Shown piece by piece: positions 1-10,648 of a stretch of DNA of 64,000 nt (positions within the stretch are counted from its first letter, which is position 1; every line of letters begins with the position of its first letter). This stretch comes from Batillaria attramentaria. Lineage: Eukaryota; Mollusca; Gastropoda; Batillariidae. Both the position numbers and the translations under genes were made by a program. The stretch spans positions 1-64,000 of the forward strand of contig JACVVK020000393.1 in the NCBI GenBank assembly GCA_018292915.2, read 5' to 3'. The notes below the pieces were generated by a model. That model worked only from the letters and a program-made list of their open reading frames with translations, ran no database searches and was not told where the DNA came from.

Positions 1-247
1 CAGTGCCGGCCGTGTAATCATCCACATCATAAGACGTGTCATACCAAGGGAAGCACCCCCAAAGTCGCACCCATGAAGTGGGTGAATCTCGGCTGTGTGG
101 CAACAGCCTCCCCATTGGGCCCACAGCACACCCGCTCTGGGTAGGAGCCGACCTAGGTAGGAAAAACCCCGCTTGCCTCGACTGGGATACGAACCCGAGT
201 CTCCCGGTCCATGGTCCGAAGTGCTAACCACTACACTACGGGGGCCG
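1..247 (-). mobile_element. tRNA-derived SINE, family A (cut by window start)
   Basis: Read on the minus strand, a tRNA-like head starts at 247 with a Pol III A box (TAGTGTAGTGG) and a B box (GGTTCGTATCC). It is followed by the family body with its 'ACACGGCCGGCAC' segment. The 3' half lies outside the window. Related copies are at 2950, 5986, 16461, 21059 and 32954. Confidence 0.85.
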
Positions 248-402
248 GTAGGATAGACTCTTTCAAGAGCACAGGTGCACACACAAGTGCAACACACCAA
301 CAGTTCCAAAACAAAGTTCCTCTTCTGTGTAGCCTAGTAAACTGGGACCAAGCGTGTGTATCGGATACTAAGCATACTACATAATACACTATTTTTACTT
401 AC

Positions 403-568
403 CATGCATAAAGTCTATAAGATGCTGCCGACCATCCAAGTTCAGCTCCTCCAGAGCCCTATAAATATGGAAGACAGTAAATCCATTTCCATGTCGACTG
501 ATCAAAAATTCGAGCACCAAGCAAGTTGAACTCCTGGTGCCGGTTGGGCATTTCTTTGAATCTGTCCA
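403..568 (-). CDS. Death-domain protein, downstream exon (C-terminal half of the domain)
   Basis: The exon starts after a pyrimidine-rich acceptor (TATTTCTTTCAG) and ends at donor G|GTAAGT. It is 166 nt, entered in phase 0 and left in phase 1. It encodes WTDSKKCPTG, then LVLEFLISRHGNGF and HIYRALEELNLDGRQHLIDF, which matches the last helices of a death domain (the usual 'LL..W.......V..LL..L..L.R.D.....L' pattern). It joins in frame with the exon at 1821-2006. The downstream remainder of the gene lies left of the window. Death domains mediate homotypic adaptor contacts in MyD88, UNC5, IRAK or NF-kB p105-like proteins; I cannot tell which family this is. The domain call is an inference from the motif pattern. 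Confidence 0.6.
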
Positions 569-750
569 CTGAAAGAAATACAAAAATTCTGGTATGAGTA
601 CATGTAAATATAAAGGACAGGAGTAAACCAGATTTGTTTACTTATTACAACAGCAAATGTCCTTGGAAAACATAGCACGAACCATTAGTCAATGTTAAGG
701 TCAAGGGAATCAACTCTTGTTCAACTGACACTCAATGAACTACTTATTAG

Positions 751-1324
751 TAGTGGTGCACCAAAAAACCGGTTTATACCGGTTTGAATTTTCGGCGATT
801 CGGTAAACCGGTTTGACTGCTGAACCGCAGTTCGCTCGGCTACTCTCAGGCCCTTCCGGAAACTGGCGAACACGAGGAAAGGGGTATTACTTGAGTATAT
901 ATATCAACAGTATATCACAACATGGCAGAATGTCTGATTGATAATCCAAAGGGGAAGTCCCAAATCTGGAAGCCTACGTAGGAGACAGAGATGAGAGCAA
1001 CAGTCTTAAAGTTGAAATCGCTGACGGGGGCAGTTCCCTTTCAGGTACAGTATCCAATTTCATCTGAAGTCAACGTTCTCAATTTTCCACCTGCAATCAC
1101 CGTTCTTTGATCAAGTTAACTGGGAAAAACTGCTGTTTTTTTAAACATAACATCGCAAAATGTCCATGTACAACATAAGCCTCTTTGTGCCAGATGACAT
1201 CACGATATCATAGACCAAGTAATACTACCATGTGGTAAACAGTTAACCGGTTAAAAAAAAACAGTTTTGTCACGAAACTGCGGTTTGTGAACTGGTTTGA
1301 CTTCTGAACTGGTTTACAGCACTA
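751..1324. mobile_element. Non-autonomous hAT-like MITE
   Basis: The ends are TAGTGGTGC and GCACTA, i.e. short terminal inverted repeats of hAT type. The flanks CTTATTAG (743-750) and CTTATGAG (1325-1332) form an 8-bp target-site duplication with one mismatch, the length expected for hAT. The interior holds repeated AACCGGTT-type palindromes and no open frame. It sits in the intron between the two death-domain exons. Confidence 0.65.
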
Positions 1325-1500
1325 CTTATGAGCTCTGTCAAACTATATTTAGCATCTTTATCCAGTGACTTTATGAAACATAAAATTTGCGTTAGACGCA
1401 GCTTTGCATACCTAGTCTAATATCCTAAAGTTTGTGGCAAACAAAAGATTGGTTTGCTTAGACCCTCTGTTTTGAGGTCATGCTTGTGCACTAGGTCACT

Positions 1501-1518
1501 GCTCTCTCTCTCTCTTTT

Positions 1519-1590
<72 letters not shown>
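1501..1590. repeat. (CT)n then (CA)n compound microsatellite
   Basis: The tract runs CT dinucleotides directly into CA dinucleotides. The apparent reading frame through it is low-complexity and not a gene. Confidence 0.95.
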
Positions 1591-1592
<2 letters not shown>

Positions 1593-1820
1593 AGACATGA
1601 CACAAACTGTTGTGGACCATAGTCAAAAATCTTGCAGAGAAGAACTAGCAGAAGTACAGTTTAGCTCCACAACGACGGCCTAGTGAAGAATATTACTTTG
1701 CACTTGTATCACTCTGTCACTAGGAACACTGCAGATCAATGTGCGAGTCCGGGGAAGCTGACTTATGTGCAATCATAAAACACATTATCATTATGGATGA
1801 CGAAGTGCGGCTGTTTTCAC

Positions 1821-2006
1821 CTGCCACTCATTTGGTGTCATGCCCAGCTTCTCGGCAAAGTAACGGTAATCTCGATTCTGTACTTCCCTCGGAGCATCCA
1901 TCACCATCCCCAGTTGCGTTCTGCATGCTGTAGACAGATCGCTGACAGGCGTGCGCTTCATCTCCTCCAGAAGTTGACACTGACTCCTTGCTGGAGGCTG
2001 CGCCAT
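1821..2006 (-). CDS. Death-domain protein, upstream exon (N-terminal half of the domain)
   Basis: The 186-nt exon (62 codons, phase 0 to 0) lies between acceptor TTCATTCACAG and donor CAG|GTGAAA. It encodes ACRTQLGMVMDAP and then RDYRYFAEKLGMTPNEW, matching the first helices of a death domain, including the (D/N)-W/Y-R..AE.LG signature. Its first codon is ATG, but it directly follows an acceptor site, so it need not be the start codon. The product joins in frame to the exon at 403-568. More upstream exons are expected to the right but I could not identify them. Confidence 0.6.
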
Positions 2007-2305
2007 CTGTGAATGAAGCCACAAAAAAACAAAACAAAACAAAAATATCAAAAGCTGCAAACACTGCATATATGTATATGAATAATCAACAGATAATGAA
2101 CGGATTAAAAATCAATAACTGAATAATCATTTCCTTTCAGTTGCTGACCAGAGAACTGAGAAATAAAAAAATTTAAATACTGGCATGACAAGTTAATCAC
2201 AAACATTCACTGACAGCAGACAATACAAGGAATGACATCATGACAATCCACAGCTAAGAAACAGCCTGTTACTTGAGCAATTTCAGTCACCCACAATCAC
2301 ACCAA

Positions 2306-2949
2306 AAGAATAGAATGTTACTGACCTTGGTACGTGAGTATGGCTGTCACATCACAGTATCACAGCAGCAGAATGTTACTGACCTTGGTACGTGAGTATG
2401 GCTGTCACATCACAGTATCACAGCAGCAGAATGTTACTGACCTTGGTACGTGAGTATGGCTGTCACATCACAGTATCACAGCAGCAGAATGTTACTGACC
2501 TTGGTACGTGAGTATGGCTGTCACATCACAGTATCACAGCAGCAGAATGTTACTGACCTTGGTACGTGAGTATGGCTGTCACATCACAGCAGCAGAATGT
2601 TACTGACCTTGGTACGTGAGTATGGCTGTCACATCACAGTATCACAGCAGCAGAATGTTACTGACCTTGGTACGTGAGTATGGCTGTCACATCACAGTAT
2701 CACAGCAGCAGAATGTTACTGACCTTGGTACGTGAGTATGGCTGTCACATCACAGTATCACAGCAGCAGAATGTTACTGACCTTGGTACGTGAGTATGGC
2801 TGTCACATCACAGTATCACAGCAGCAGAATGTTACTGACCTTGGTACGTGAGTATGGCTGTCACATCACAGTATCACAGCAGCAGAATGTTACTGACCTT
2901 GGTACGTGAGTATGGCTGTCACATCATCACGTATCACAGCAGCAGAATG
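2306..2949. repeat. 58-bp minisatellite, main block
   Basis: A unit beginning AGAATGTTACTGACCTTGG recurs with a 58-bp period (for example GCTGTCACAT at 2343 and 2401). There are about eleven copies; one copy near 2581 has lost part of the 'AGTATCAC' segment. The array resumes after the SINE at 2950-3454. Confidence 0.95.
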
Positions 2950-3454
2950 GTTTTTTTTTTTTTTTTTTTTTTTGCTGCCCCAACTCTTTTGGCAGCTCCA
3001 GGGTGTTCCTCCCAGGTCATTTGGTGGAATCCACGGGGGCTCGAAGGCTGTGGCAATTTTTATTATCATGGTGATGGGATGAGTATATGGTAAGATGAAT
3101 GCTATGGAGGTCAATGTGGTTTTGGGACTGCGGGACAGGGCCGCATTCATCCACGCTTCCTGTCATAAATATTCCCCCGGCGTTCACCATGCCCCGGAAA
3201 TATCGGCACCTGCGGTGCCGGCCGTGTAATCATCACATAATAAGACGTGTCATACGCAAATGAAGCACACCCCAAATCGCACCCGTGAAGTGGGGAAGCT
3301 CGGCTGTGGGCACTGCCTCCACCATTGGGCCCAGAGCACAACCCGCTCTGGTAGGACCGACCTAGGTAGAAAAATCCCGCTTGCTCGGCTGGGATTCGAC
3401 CCCTGTCGCCGCGGTCCATGGTCCGAAGTGCTAACCATACACACGGGGGCAGGT
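2950..3454 (-). mobile_element. Full-length SINE A inserted in the minisatellite
   Basis: Minus-strand SINE A with its tRNA head near 3450 and an A tail seen as T23 at 2951-2973. A perfect 13-bp target-site duplication, CAGCAGCAGAATG, flanks it at 2937-2949 and 3455-3467. The duplicated bases are minisatellite sequence, so the insertion came after array formation. Confidence 0.93.
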
Positions 3455-3577
3455 CAGCAGCAGAATGTTACTGACCTTGGTACGTGAGTATGGCTGTCAC
3501 ATCACAGTATCCACAGCAGCAGAATGTTACTGACCTGGTACGTGAGTATGGCTGTCACATCACAGTATCACAGCAGC
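3455..3577. repeat. 58-bp minisatellite, distal block
   Basis: About two more units continue the array beyond the SINE, one with a single-base insertion ('TATCCACAG'). The last unit decays into 'CAGCAGCGGCATC'. Confidence 0.9.
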
Positions 3578-5253
3578 GGCATCACACAGCATGGTGTCAT
3601 CTCTGCAAAATGCTTTTAGCAGAGATTGACTATTGTATCCAACTGCTGTAGTAGGTCTGTTTTCTGCAGAGGAAGAGAGGAAGATGCTAATGAATGTAAG
3701 CCCTCATGAATTCACTCTTTTTACAGTTACTTACGCTGCCAGTGAGATCACACCTATTTAGTTAACAAAAAAAACAGCTGTATGTAACTGTGACGCCATT
3801 AACATGTACGAAGTGAGTGGTTGTATTTGCATAAAAGGGACAGGTAAGTCATAACTGAAACAGTGTTCCTGTGAATCGAAAATACAAGCGTCCTTAGGAC
3901 CCTATCTCCATATTTTTTAGGGTCCTTTTGTCAGTTTTGAGGGGCCATGGTTGTTTGGTATAAAAAGTCTGAAATTCAAAACCATCTGTTGTTGTTGTTT
4001 ACAAAAGTATTCAAGAAGGAGAGATGTATGTGAATTGTAGCGTATCAGCCACAGTGAATCAGCAAGGCAAGGAACCTGCACACTAACCAAATAGACAAAA
4101 AGTGTCCCAGAGACAGAGTGCTTAAAATAATCAGGTTTCTGACTGTTATGCACAATGGCTAAGCGGAAATGCGATGCTGCACGTGTCCGCTGCTAGTTAC
4201 AGATAGCTTTTTGTTCACTGAGTTTCCGGATGAACATTTGAAACATACACTGAGTTTGTCACGGCAAGATGAAAAAAGCATGTCCCCGGTGATGCACTGT
4301 TCTCAAATTTGTTCGTCAGGTTAAGAGTTTTGTGCATACAAATATGCACACCTGTGCATAATTGGGAACAATGGTGAGAGTACTTTTATATTTTTGTTGT
4401 TGTTGGTTTTACTGAACATACATGTATGTATACGTTCACATCACTACATGTATTATCAGAGGAGTTCAGCTGCCGTACAGTATCATTACCCATGCTTTGC
4501 AGACGCTATAAACTGATTTATAGTGCGTTAACGTTTTCGCTAGGTCAGTCACTTTGGCCTCGACGTCAGTTTTACGTATTGTGCAATGACACCATACCCT
4601 GAGACTAGGGAGAGGGGCAAACCGGAAAAGGAATGAACGATGTTGGATTTAGACAAAACTGAAATTTTGATTCACATATGCAAACATCCCAGCAAGTCAT
4701 ACTGATTACAAATGTACCACCAATGCTAAAAGTTGTATTTTATTCTTTTAATACCGTTTGGTATTAATTAAGCAGCTCACTGTGCATGCTGTTGTTTGGT
4801 TACTCATCTTGCTGCCACTGCAAACACCCCACGGCAGTCTACCAGCTACTGAACTAACAAATTACGCAGAAGCGGTGTGTCATTGTACCAGAGACGCATG
4901 TCTCTGACTGTACCAACCTGTACTTACAAAGTTCAAATAATGCGATAAAAAGTTGAAATGAGCCTGGAACTTACCCGTATTAGAGTGTTATGAATTAGCA
5001 CCCCAGAACGCAGCTTTCAGGGGCCATTTTGGGTATTTCCGGGTAGCCCTGTTTTAGTGGGCTTCCAAGAAAAAAAAACAAAGAGGGGAGGTCACTGTTC
5101 AAGAATCACACGACTGTTGATGAAAGTTGCCTCTCTTATACCATCTCTTCCAGCCAACTAAATCCAGTTCTGAGCTGTTTTTGGTAGCGTGTAACAGTGC
5201 CGGAGGGGCCAGTGGAGTTGGGGGGGGGGGGGGGGTGCGAGATTTCTTTTCTT
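3578..5253. other. Intergenic or intronic, no gene recognised
   Basis: No coding signal was seen: frames are short and lack splice-bounded conserved motifs. The stretch ends in a G-run near 5220-5235. It may be an intron of the death-domain gene if that gene extends to the right. Confidence 0.5.
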
Positions 5254-5504
5254 GGTAATTGTGCAGAATAGTATACGAAAATAATTGGAGCTAATTGCAC
5301 GCACTTTGACGGGTGTTTTCGGTTCTGCTCGACGCAAAGAGACGTAAGACACCCTTACCTACTCACTTGACCACTCCTTCCCCACAAACATGCACAACAT
5401 ATCCCTGAATGACATATTTTCCAATTATGATATATTTTGATATATAATACTGAATGATATCAGTATTTTCGAATTATTTTCGTATACTATTCTGCACAAT
5501 TACC
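5254..5504. repeat. Perfect 33-bp inverted repeat with ~185-bp spacer
   Basis: The arms at 5254-5286 and 5472-5504 are exact reverse complements; each contains TTGTGCAGAATAGTATACG or its complement. A G-run (about 5219-5235) lies outside the left arm and a C-run (about 5506-5518) outside the right arm, so the outer flanks are complementary too. Confidence 0.9.
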
Positions 5505-5534
5505 CCCCCCCCCCACCCCAAACTTTGAACTTGA

Positions 5535-5625
5535 AACAACAACAACAACAAAACCACCACCACCACCAACAACAACAAAGAAACAAATTAACAAGAAGAA
5601 CAACCAACCAAAAAACAACATAAGT
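5535..5625. repeat. AAC/ACC-rich simple repeat
   Basis: The tract is made of AAC, CCA and AAG-like triplets, nearly free of G and T on the plus strand. Confidence 0.85.
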
Positions 5626-6422
5626 AAGTGTTTATCAAAGTAATTTCACTGGTTACCTCTCAGTCGGCTTACGTCATACCAACGGCTGTGGTTCTGCTGG
5701 GTTTCAGTCTTTCAAAACCAGTGGTTTTCTTAAGTTGCTGGGCTTTCAGTTGTTCGTCTGAGGCCGCCCAGTTTCCTTCTCAACTATTAAGATTACATTT
5801 TAAAATCAGAGACAAGTCAGTAATTCTGAGTGAAACTTGAAATTCAAAACTACTGATAAACACCATGACATGATTGGTGTGAGCCAAAAGTAAACATTAT
5901 TCTAGAAGGAGTCAATTTTTGGAGACCGTTTGAAACAAACTCTCAGCAAAGAGAGAGTTAATCTGAACAGTCCTGCAAGCGTATGGCATTTTTCCAACCT
6001 ACGTCGGCTTCGACCCAAAGCGGTTGTGCTACGGGCCCAACTGGGGAGGCTGTTGCCACACAGCCGAGACTCATCCATTTCACGGGTGCGACTGACTTTG
6101 GGGGTGCTTCCTTTGGTATGACACATCTGATGGTGTACGTGTATGATTACACGGCCGGCACCACAGGTGCCATAGTTCCCGGGCCTGGTGAATAGTTTAT
6201 GACGGGAAGCGTGGAATGCGGCCCTGTCACGCAGTCCCAAGCCACAAGGACCTCCATAGCACCTATCATACCACCATCCTCATCTCCATCATCTGTGAGC
6301 TGTGATCTCAAAATGCGCAAGGGTGGCATCATAATTATGCAAGTCTTATAGTGTCAGTCCTACTTTTAGCTCCTCACCACTGCTATCTTTCAAGGTTTTA
6401 TCTGGTCCATTCCAATCTATTC

Positions 6423-6424
<2 letters not shown>

Positions 6425-6515
<91 letters not shown>
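6425..6515. repeat. (GT)n microsatellite
   Basis: About 45 GT units without interruption, inside element D. Confidence 0.97.
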
Positions 6516-6518
<3 letters not shown>

Positions 6519-6572
6519 CACTGGTACTTGGTTCTTGGCCTGTCCCGGCCTCTGTCATTTCTATTCAGTCAT

Positions 6573-6585
6573 AGGTTGTGTTGTG

Positions 6586-6632
<47 letters not shown>
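6573..6632. repeat. (GT)n microsatellite
   Basis: A second GT array inside element D, preceded by TTGTG pentamers. Confidence 0.95.
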
Positions 6633-6634
<2 letters not shown>

Positions 6635-6738
6635 CTTTTACTTTTTTAGTTGTTCTTACGTAGTGTACATTGAGTGAATGGGTTGTTACTTCGGTTTTGA
6701 GATTGTAAGGCGCCTAGAGCTCGTTCCCCGGGGACAGG

Positions 6739-6911
6739 GGTGGGTGGGGTGGGTGTTTGGAGGTTTAACGTCCTTTTCCACCACATAGGGTGATATCAAA
6801 GACGGGGCAACGATGAAAAAGCCAGCACAAATATTTGTACCCAGCCGGGATCGAACTCATGACCCGAGCATTAGAAGTCCAACGCTCTACCATTCGACCA
6901 CCCCGGCTCCC
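6739..6911 (-). mobile_element. tRNA-derived SINE, family B, nested in element D
   Basis: On the minus strand the head is tRNA-like (GGTCGAATGGTAGAGCG, then GTTCGATCCCGGCTGG). The body ends with a GATATCACCC motif and GGACGTTAAA. A perfect 17-bp target-site duplication, CGTTCCCCGGGGACAGG, lies at 6722-6738 and 6912-6928 and interrupts the tail of element D. Confidence 0.93.
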
Positions 6912-7354
6912 CGTTCCCCGGGGACAGGCGCCCTATTATTATTATTATTATTATTACAATGCATAATAATACAAAAATTGCCCCAGCTCCTAAGCCTTCT
7001 GTGGATTCCATCCATGACCTGGGACGAACATCACTGGAGCTGGCGAAGAGTAGGGACATTTAAAAAGAAGTCCTGCAACCGTATGATTTTGTCAGTTTTT
7101 TTCTCCACACAACGAACTTGGACCAGTGATAACACCGACACCAGAGATAAACAAAACAACACAAATTTATTCACTTTCAGGTTTCAAACAACAAAACAAC
7201 AAGTCCCGCTGGGTGCACATTTTCCACATGATAAAGGCTGTGCTAAAACACAACTCTGTGTATTGTACAAAATCATGTTCTGTGACAACGGGACAAAAAC
7301 ATCTGCCAGTCTTTGCTTTTTCTGACGCTCTCCGCGTCAGTGAACGTGCGTGTG

Positions 7355-7359
7355 TATGT

Positions 7360-7423
<64 letters not shown>

Positions 7424-7428
7424 CGGTG
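7355..7428. repeat. (GT)n microsatellite
   Basis: GT array with a few GC interruptions at its 5' end. The open frames across it are repeat artefacts. Confidence 0.95.
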
Positions 7429-7595
7429 TGTGTGTTTGCGCGCGAACACAAAAATCTTGGCTTAGAGAGAACGAACCAGCAAACAAACTTTAATTTCCAA
7501 CGGTGTCAGTATCACGAAATATTTTTTTCTTTTTCAATCAGCCGCTATTAACAGAATTATAATATCATTACATACTAATGAAAATAAGCGTCGTT

Positions 7596-7599
<4 letters not shown>

Positions 7600-7635
<36 letters not shown>
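7600..7635. repeat. (GA)n microsatellite
   Basis: About 18 uninterrupted GA units. Confidence 0.95.
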
Positions 7636-7638
<3 letters not shown>

Positions 7639-7859
7639 ACTTGACTACAGACCAGAAATCGAGAAAAAAAAAATCGGTTAGAGAATAAACATTCTAAATT
7701 AAAAAAAACAACAAAAAAAACACCAGGAATTTAAAAGAAAACAAAATACATAAAAAACACAAAAAACAGTAACAATGTTACAGAAACTGACAATGTGACT
7801 TTTCGTGCAGGACGGAATCGTTTTTGACATAAAATATATAAGTTCAGGTTTTGGTGGGG

Positions 7860-7935
7860 ATTGAAGGTGTGCGTGTGGTGGTGAGGGGAGGAGGGGGGGG
7901 GGGGACGGGTAGGGGGAGGGGAGGGGGCGGGAGGG
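7860..7935. repeat. G-rich low-complexity tract
   Basis: Runs of G with GGGA and GGGC spacers over about 70 bases on the plus strand, with G-quadruplex potential. Confidence 0.8.
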
Positions 7936-8194
7936 CGAATACTGACAAAAACAGTCATACCTGCTGTAGCGACCAGCTACACCTACTATACCACTCAAAA
8001 TCCGCTACTCTCCCCATAGTGGAGAGGTGGGAAGGGACGCGTGTTAATATTATATTTTTTTAATATAAATTTGTGTACATGTCTGACTCTCCTCTTCTTT
8101 TCAAATAAATTTATTTCAATTACATTCAGTTCGACTAATCGACTACATGTATTTTCAAAGTCGTTGTTTAGGCTAAATCGTCAATTCCACTTCT

Positions 8195-8466
8195 GGGCCC
8201 GTATATACAAGTCGAGGTTAATTTAACCCACGGGTACGGACTAGGACAAAAGAAACCCCAAAGCAAAATTAAATTTTAAAAAAAGGAAGCAAAGTAAGGA
8301 AGAAAAATTTCCTTCTATAACGGCTCAGGCACCTTCCTGGAATGGGCCCGCTTCCTGATTTAAAACAATAAACAACAGAAAATTTAACCCTTGAGCTAGT
8401 TTAGTTCGTAGGTTAGACTCTAACCCGGGGCTAAAAGCCCTAATCTCGACTATTACATACAGGCCC
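8195..8466. mobile_element. MITE with ~25-bp imperfect TIRs, copy 1
   Basis: The left end GGGCCCGTATATACAA then GTCGAGGTTA is the imperfect reverse complement of the right end TAATCTCGAC then TATTACATACAGGCCC. There is no coding capacity. The interior (AACCCACGG...GGACTAGGACAAAAGAAAC) matches 10360-10648. No clear target-site duplication was found. Confidence 0.65.
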
Positions 8467-9049
8467 TGGAAATAAGACTGTAACTTGAAAATGACGAGAC
8501 GCTATAGCGCGCTTACACCGAGTGTTTGTGGAAGCCAAGGCAGGTTTGACTGTTGCAGACAATAATTATAATTATACGGTAGCCAGATTCTTCCCATGTG
8601 AACTATTTACCTAGGGATATATACATACAGCATCGCACTTTATCATGTCACTATTCTCCGCCTCCCGCGGGCTGTCGATGTTTTGTAAAAACAGTTCTTT
8701 GAGATTCTCAAACCGACAACTGTTTTATTTACACTATGTACATCAGTGCAGTCATGAAGTCTTCCATCAGTTGTTGACAGTCTCCTCCATGTCTGTATAT
8801 ACCATTTTCACAAGCTGCCCTATAGCAAACGCACAAAACTTAGTGCCGCTTTGTTGAACCAGAGACATACAAAAACAAGTCATGAATGTCTCGGGATCAA
8901 CGTGACAGTTCAACAGATTTTGTTTGGACTATGCTTGGCGCAATCCTCTCTCACAACTACGCTTTCATTTTTATTATTATATTTTTTTTAAAGATGTGAA
9001 GCAAAATGTACACGAATGGGGCTTCATATCAATGGGAACCATAACAGGA

Positions 9050-9219
9050 GGGTGGGTGGGTGTTTGGGGGTTTAACGTCCTTTTCCACCACATAGGGTGA
9101 TATCAAAGACGGGGCAACGATGAAAAAGCCAGCACAAATATTTGGCCCCAGCCGGGATCGAACTCACGACCCGAGCATTAGAAGTCCAACGCTCTACCAT
9201 TCGACCACCCCGGCTCCCC
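9050..9219 (-). mobile_element. SINE B
   Basis: Nearly the same sequence as the copy at 6739-6911, same orientation. The flanks ACCATAACAGGA (9038-9049) and ACCACAACAGGA (9220-9231) form a 12-bp target-site duplication with one mismatch. Confidence 0.92.
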
Positions 9220-9231
9220 ACCACAACAGGA

Positions 9232-10359
9232 AAAAAATGTCCAGGTTGACCGTAAAAGTATAGGACATTTGTTCACTGTCATGCAGAAAATCTCATGATA
9301 CGACATGTCCGCCTTGGTAAGAAAGTAACCGGACATTTCGACATGTTATCGGCATAGACCGGTCTTTGTTATCGGTCCATGACCGGATATCAAACCGTGC
9401 ACGAAAAGGAATTAATCTTACGACCCCACAGATAAGAACATCGGTCGAAGATACGAGACTGACATCATTATCATTTAAAAACAACAACAGTAACAGCAAC
9501 AGTAAACCAAACAGCAAGTACATAACATGTAGCAGGGCCGCTTTGAGCCAGTCACCAGTGTGGGGTTTATTTTTGCCCCCTTATCAAAACCGATCGGTAT
9601 ATAACACTATAACAATATCAGTAACACTATGACAACATGCCTTTTGAAAGGATTTTGGAAAGCAAAAACACACACCAGAGAGAACGAAATAAAAAAACAG
9701 AACTCCCGCAACGCAAGGATAATAATGCAAACACGACCAAGTATTTTCCCAGTCTGTTCCCGATATTTTTTTTTAATCAGAGTAACCACTTTGATATAAT
9801 ATTTAAAGCAAATGTGTATAGCCATAACTACAGCAAAAACCCGTGCTAGAAAACGGTTTTATTATCAGATACACAGAACCGCCCAGGTTCAAAATGTTCC
9901 AAAGGCCCACAAATGAAAGGGCGCTTAATCTCAAGGGGGGAAAAAAAAAGAAGGAAATATAATCCCCATTAACCAGACCCCCCCCCCCCCCCCCCGCTCC
10001 CAACCCCCCTTTTTAAAAAAAAAATGAGGAGTCATGGTATTCGTAACCGAAAAACGAGCTATGATATCAGGAGTCTTACAGAAATCGCTCCGCCCTCCCC
10101 CTTCCCGCAATATCTCCCTTTTGTTATGAGGTTATCTCTTCATCAAAGCCCATTCTCAACAACTCTCAGTCCATATGTACTGAGCAGCAAAACACCCCAT
10201 ATCCCTTGCTAAAATTCCTGGGTTACGTTTAATACCAGTGTGACCAAATGACACATTGAACAAAACGTATGCTTCTAAAATCGGCTGGCGGCGTTGCTAA
10301 TAAAATGGGTATTCAGTCATGAAATTCTAAACTGAATCCACACTGACTGACGGATGGTG
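9232..10359. other. No gene recognised
   Basis: A/T-rich sequence with an (AAC)n patch near 9480 and a C-run at about 9979-9996. No splice-bounded coding motif was seen on either strand. Confidence 0.5.
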
Positions 10360-10648
10360 GTCCTGGTGGTAAAACTCGACGTTAATTATGTTTAACCCAC
10401 GGCTACGGGCTTAACCCACTCGGACTAGGACAAAAGAAACCCCCAAACAAAATTAAATAAAACTTAAAGGAAGCGAAGAAAGGAAGAAAAAAAATCCTCC
10501 TATAACGGCTTAGGCACCATGGTGGTACCGATGGGCCCGCTTCCCGATTTAAAAACAACTTAAAACAAAAAACCCTAGAGTTTAGTTTAGTTGAGGTTAG
10601 ACTTTAACCCAGTCCCAAATCCCTAACCTCGACTTTTCATGCGGGCCC
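10360..10648. mobile_element. MITE, copy 2
   Basis: Same interior and right terminal repeat (CTAACCTCGAC then GCGGGCCCACAGG) as the element at 8195-8466. The left terminal repeat is eroded (CTCGACGTTAATTA). Both copies have the same orientation. Confidence 0.6.

Larger units (their letters stand above)
6294..6956 (+). mobile_element. Element D inserted in SINE A
   Basis: The segment separates the two halves of the SINE A copy exactly where the consensus reads CATCATGCATAATAA. It carries two (GT)n arrays and ends in a 3' tail of the type AAGGCGCCTAGAGC...GGCGCC followed by (ATT)n. A second tail of this type is at 13530-13606. No target-site duplication of its own is visible. Confidence 0.6.
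5986..7068 (+). mobile_element. SINE A, 5'-truncated, split by nested insertions
   Basis: Family A body runs 5986 to about 6293 and resumes at about 6957-7068 with the family 3' end (GCATAATAA...ATTGCCCCAG...). The tRNA head is missing. A 17-bp target-site duplication, AGTCCTGCAAGCGTATG at 5969-5985 and AGTCCTGCAACCGTATG at 7069-7085 (one mismatch), brackets the whole block. The two halves are therefore one insertion later interrupted by element D. Confidence 0.88.

Noticed and set aside
3147..3444. Gly/Arg/Ser-rich minus-strand frames
   Set aside because: They are SINE A sequence (tRNA head and body), not a protein gene. The same applies at 5902-6332, 16477-16965, 21081-21500 and 33047-33523.
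6346..6677. Open frames of poly Cys-Val or His-Thr
   Set aside because: They are translations of (GT)n/(CA)n microsatellites, as are similar frames at 7167-7451, 14097-14414, 23998-24658, 25818-26045, 27681-28321 and 32111-32559.
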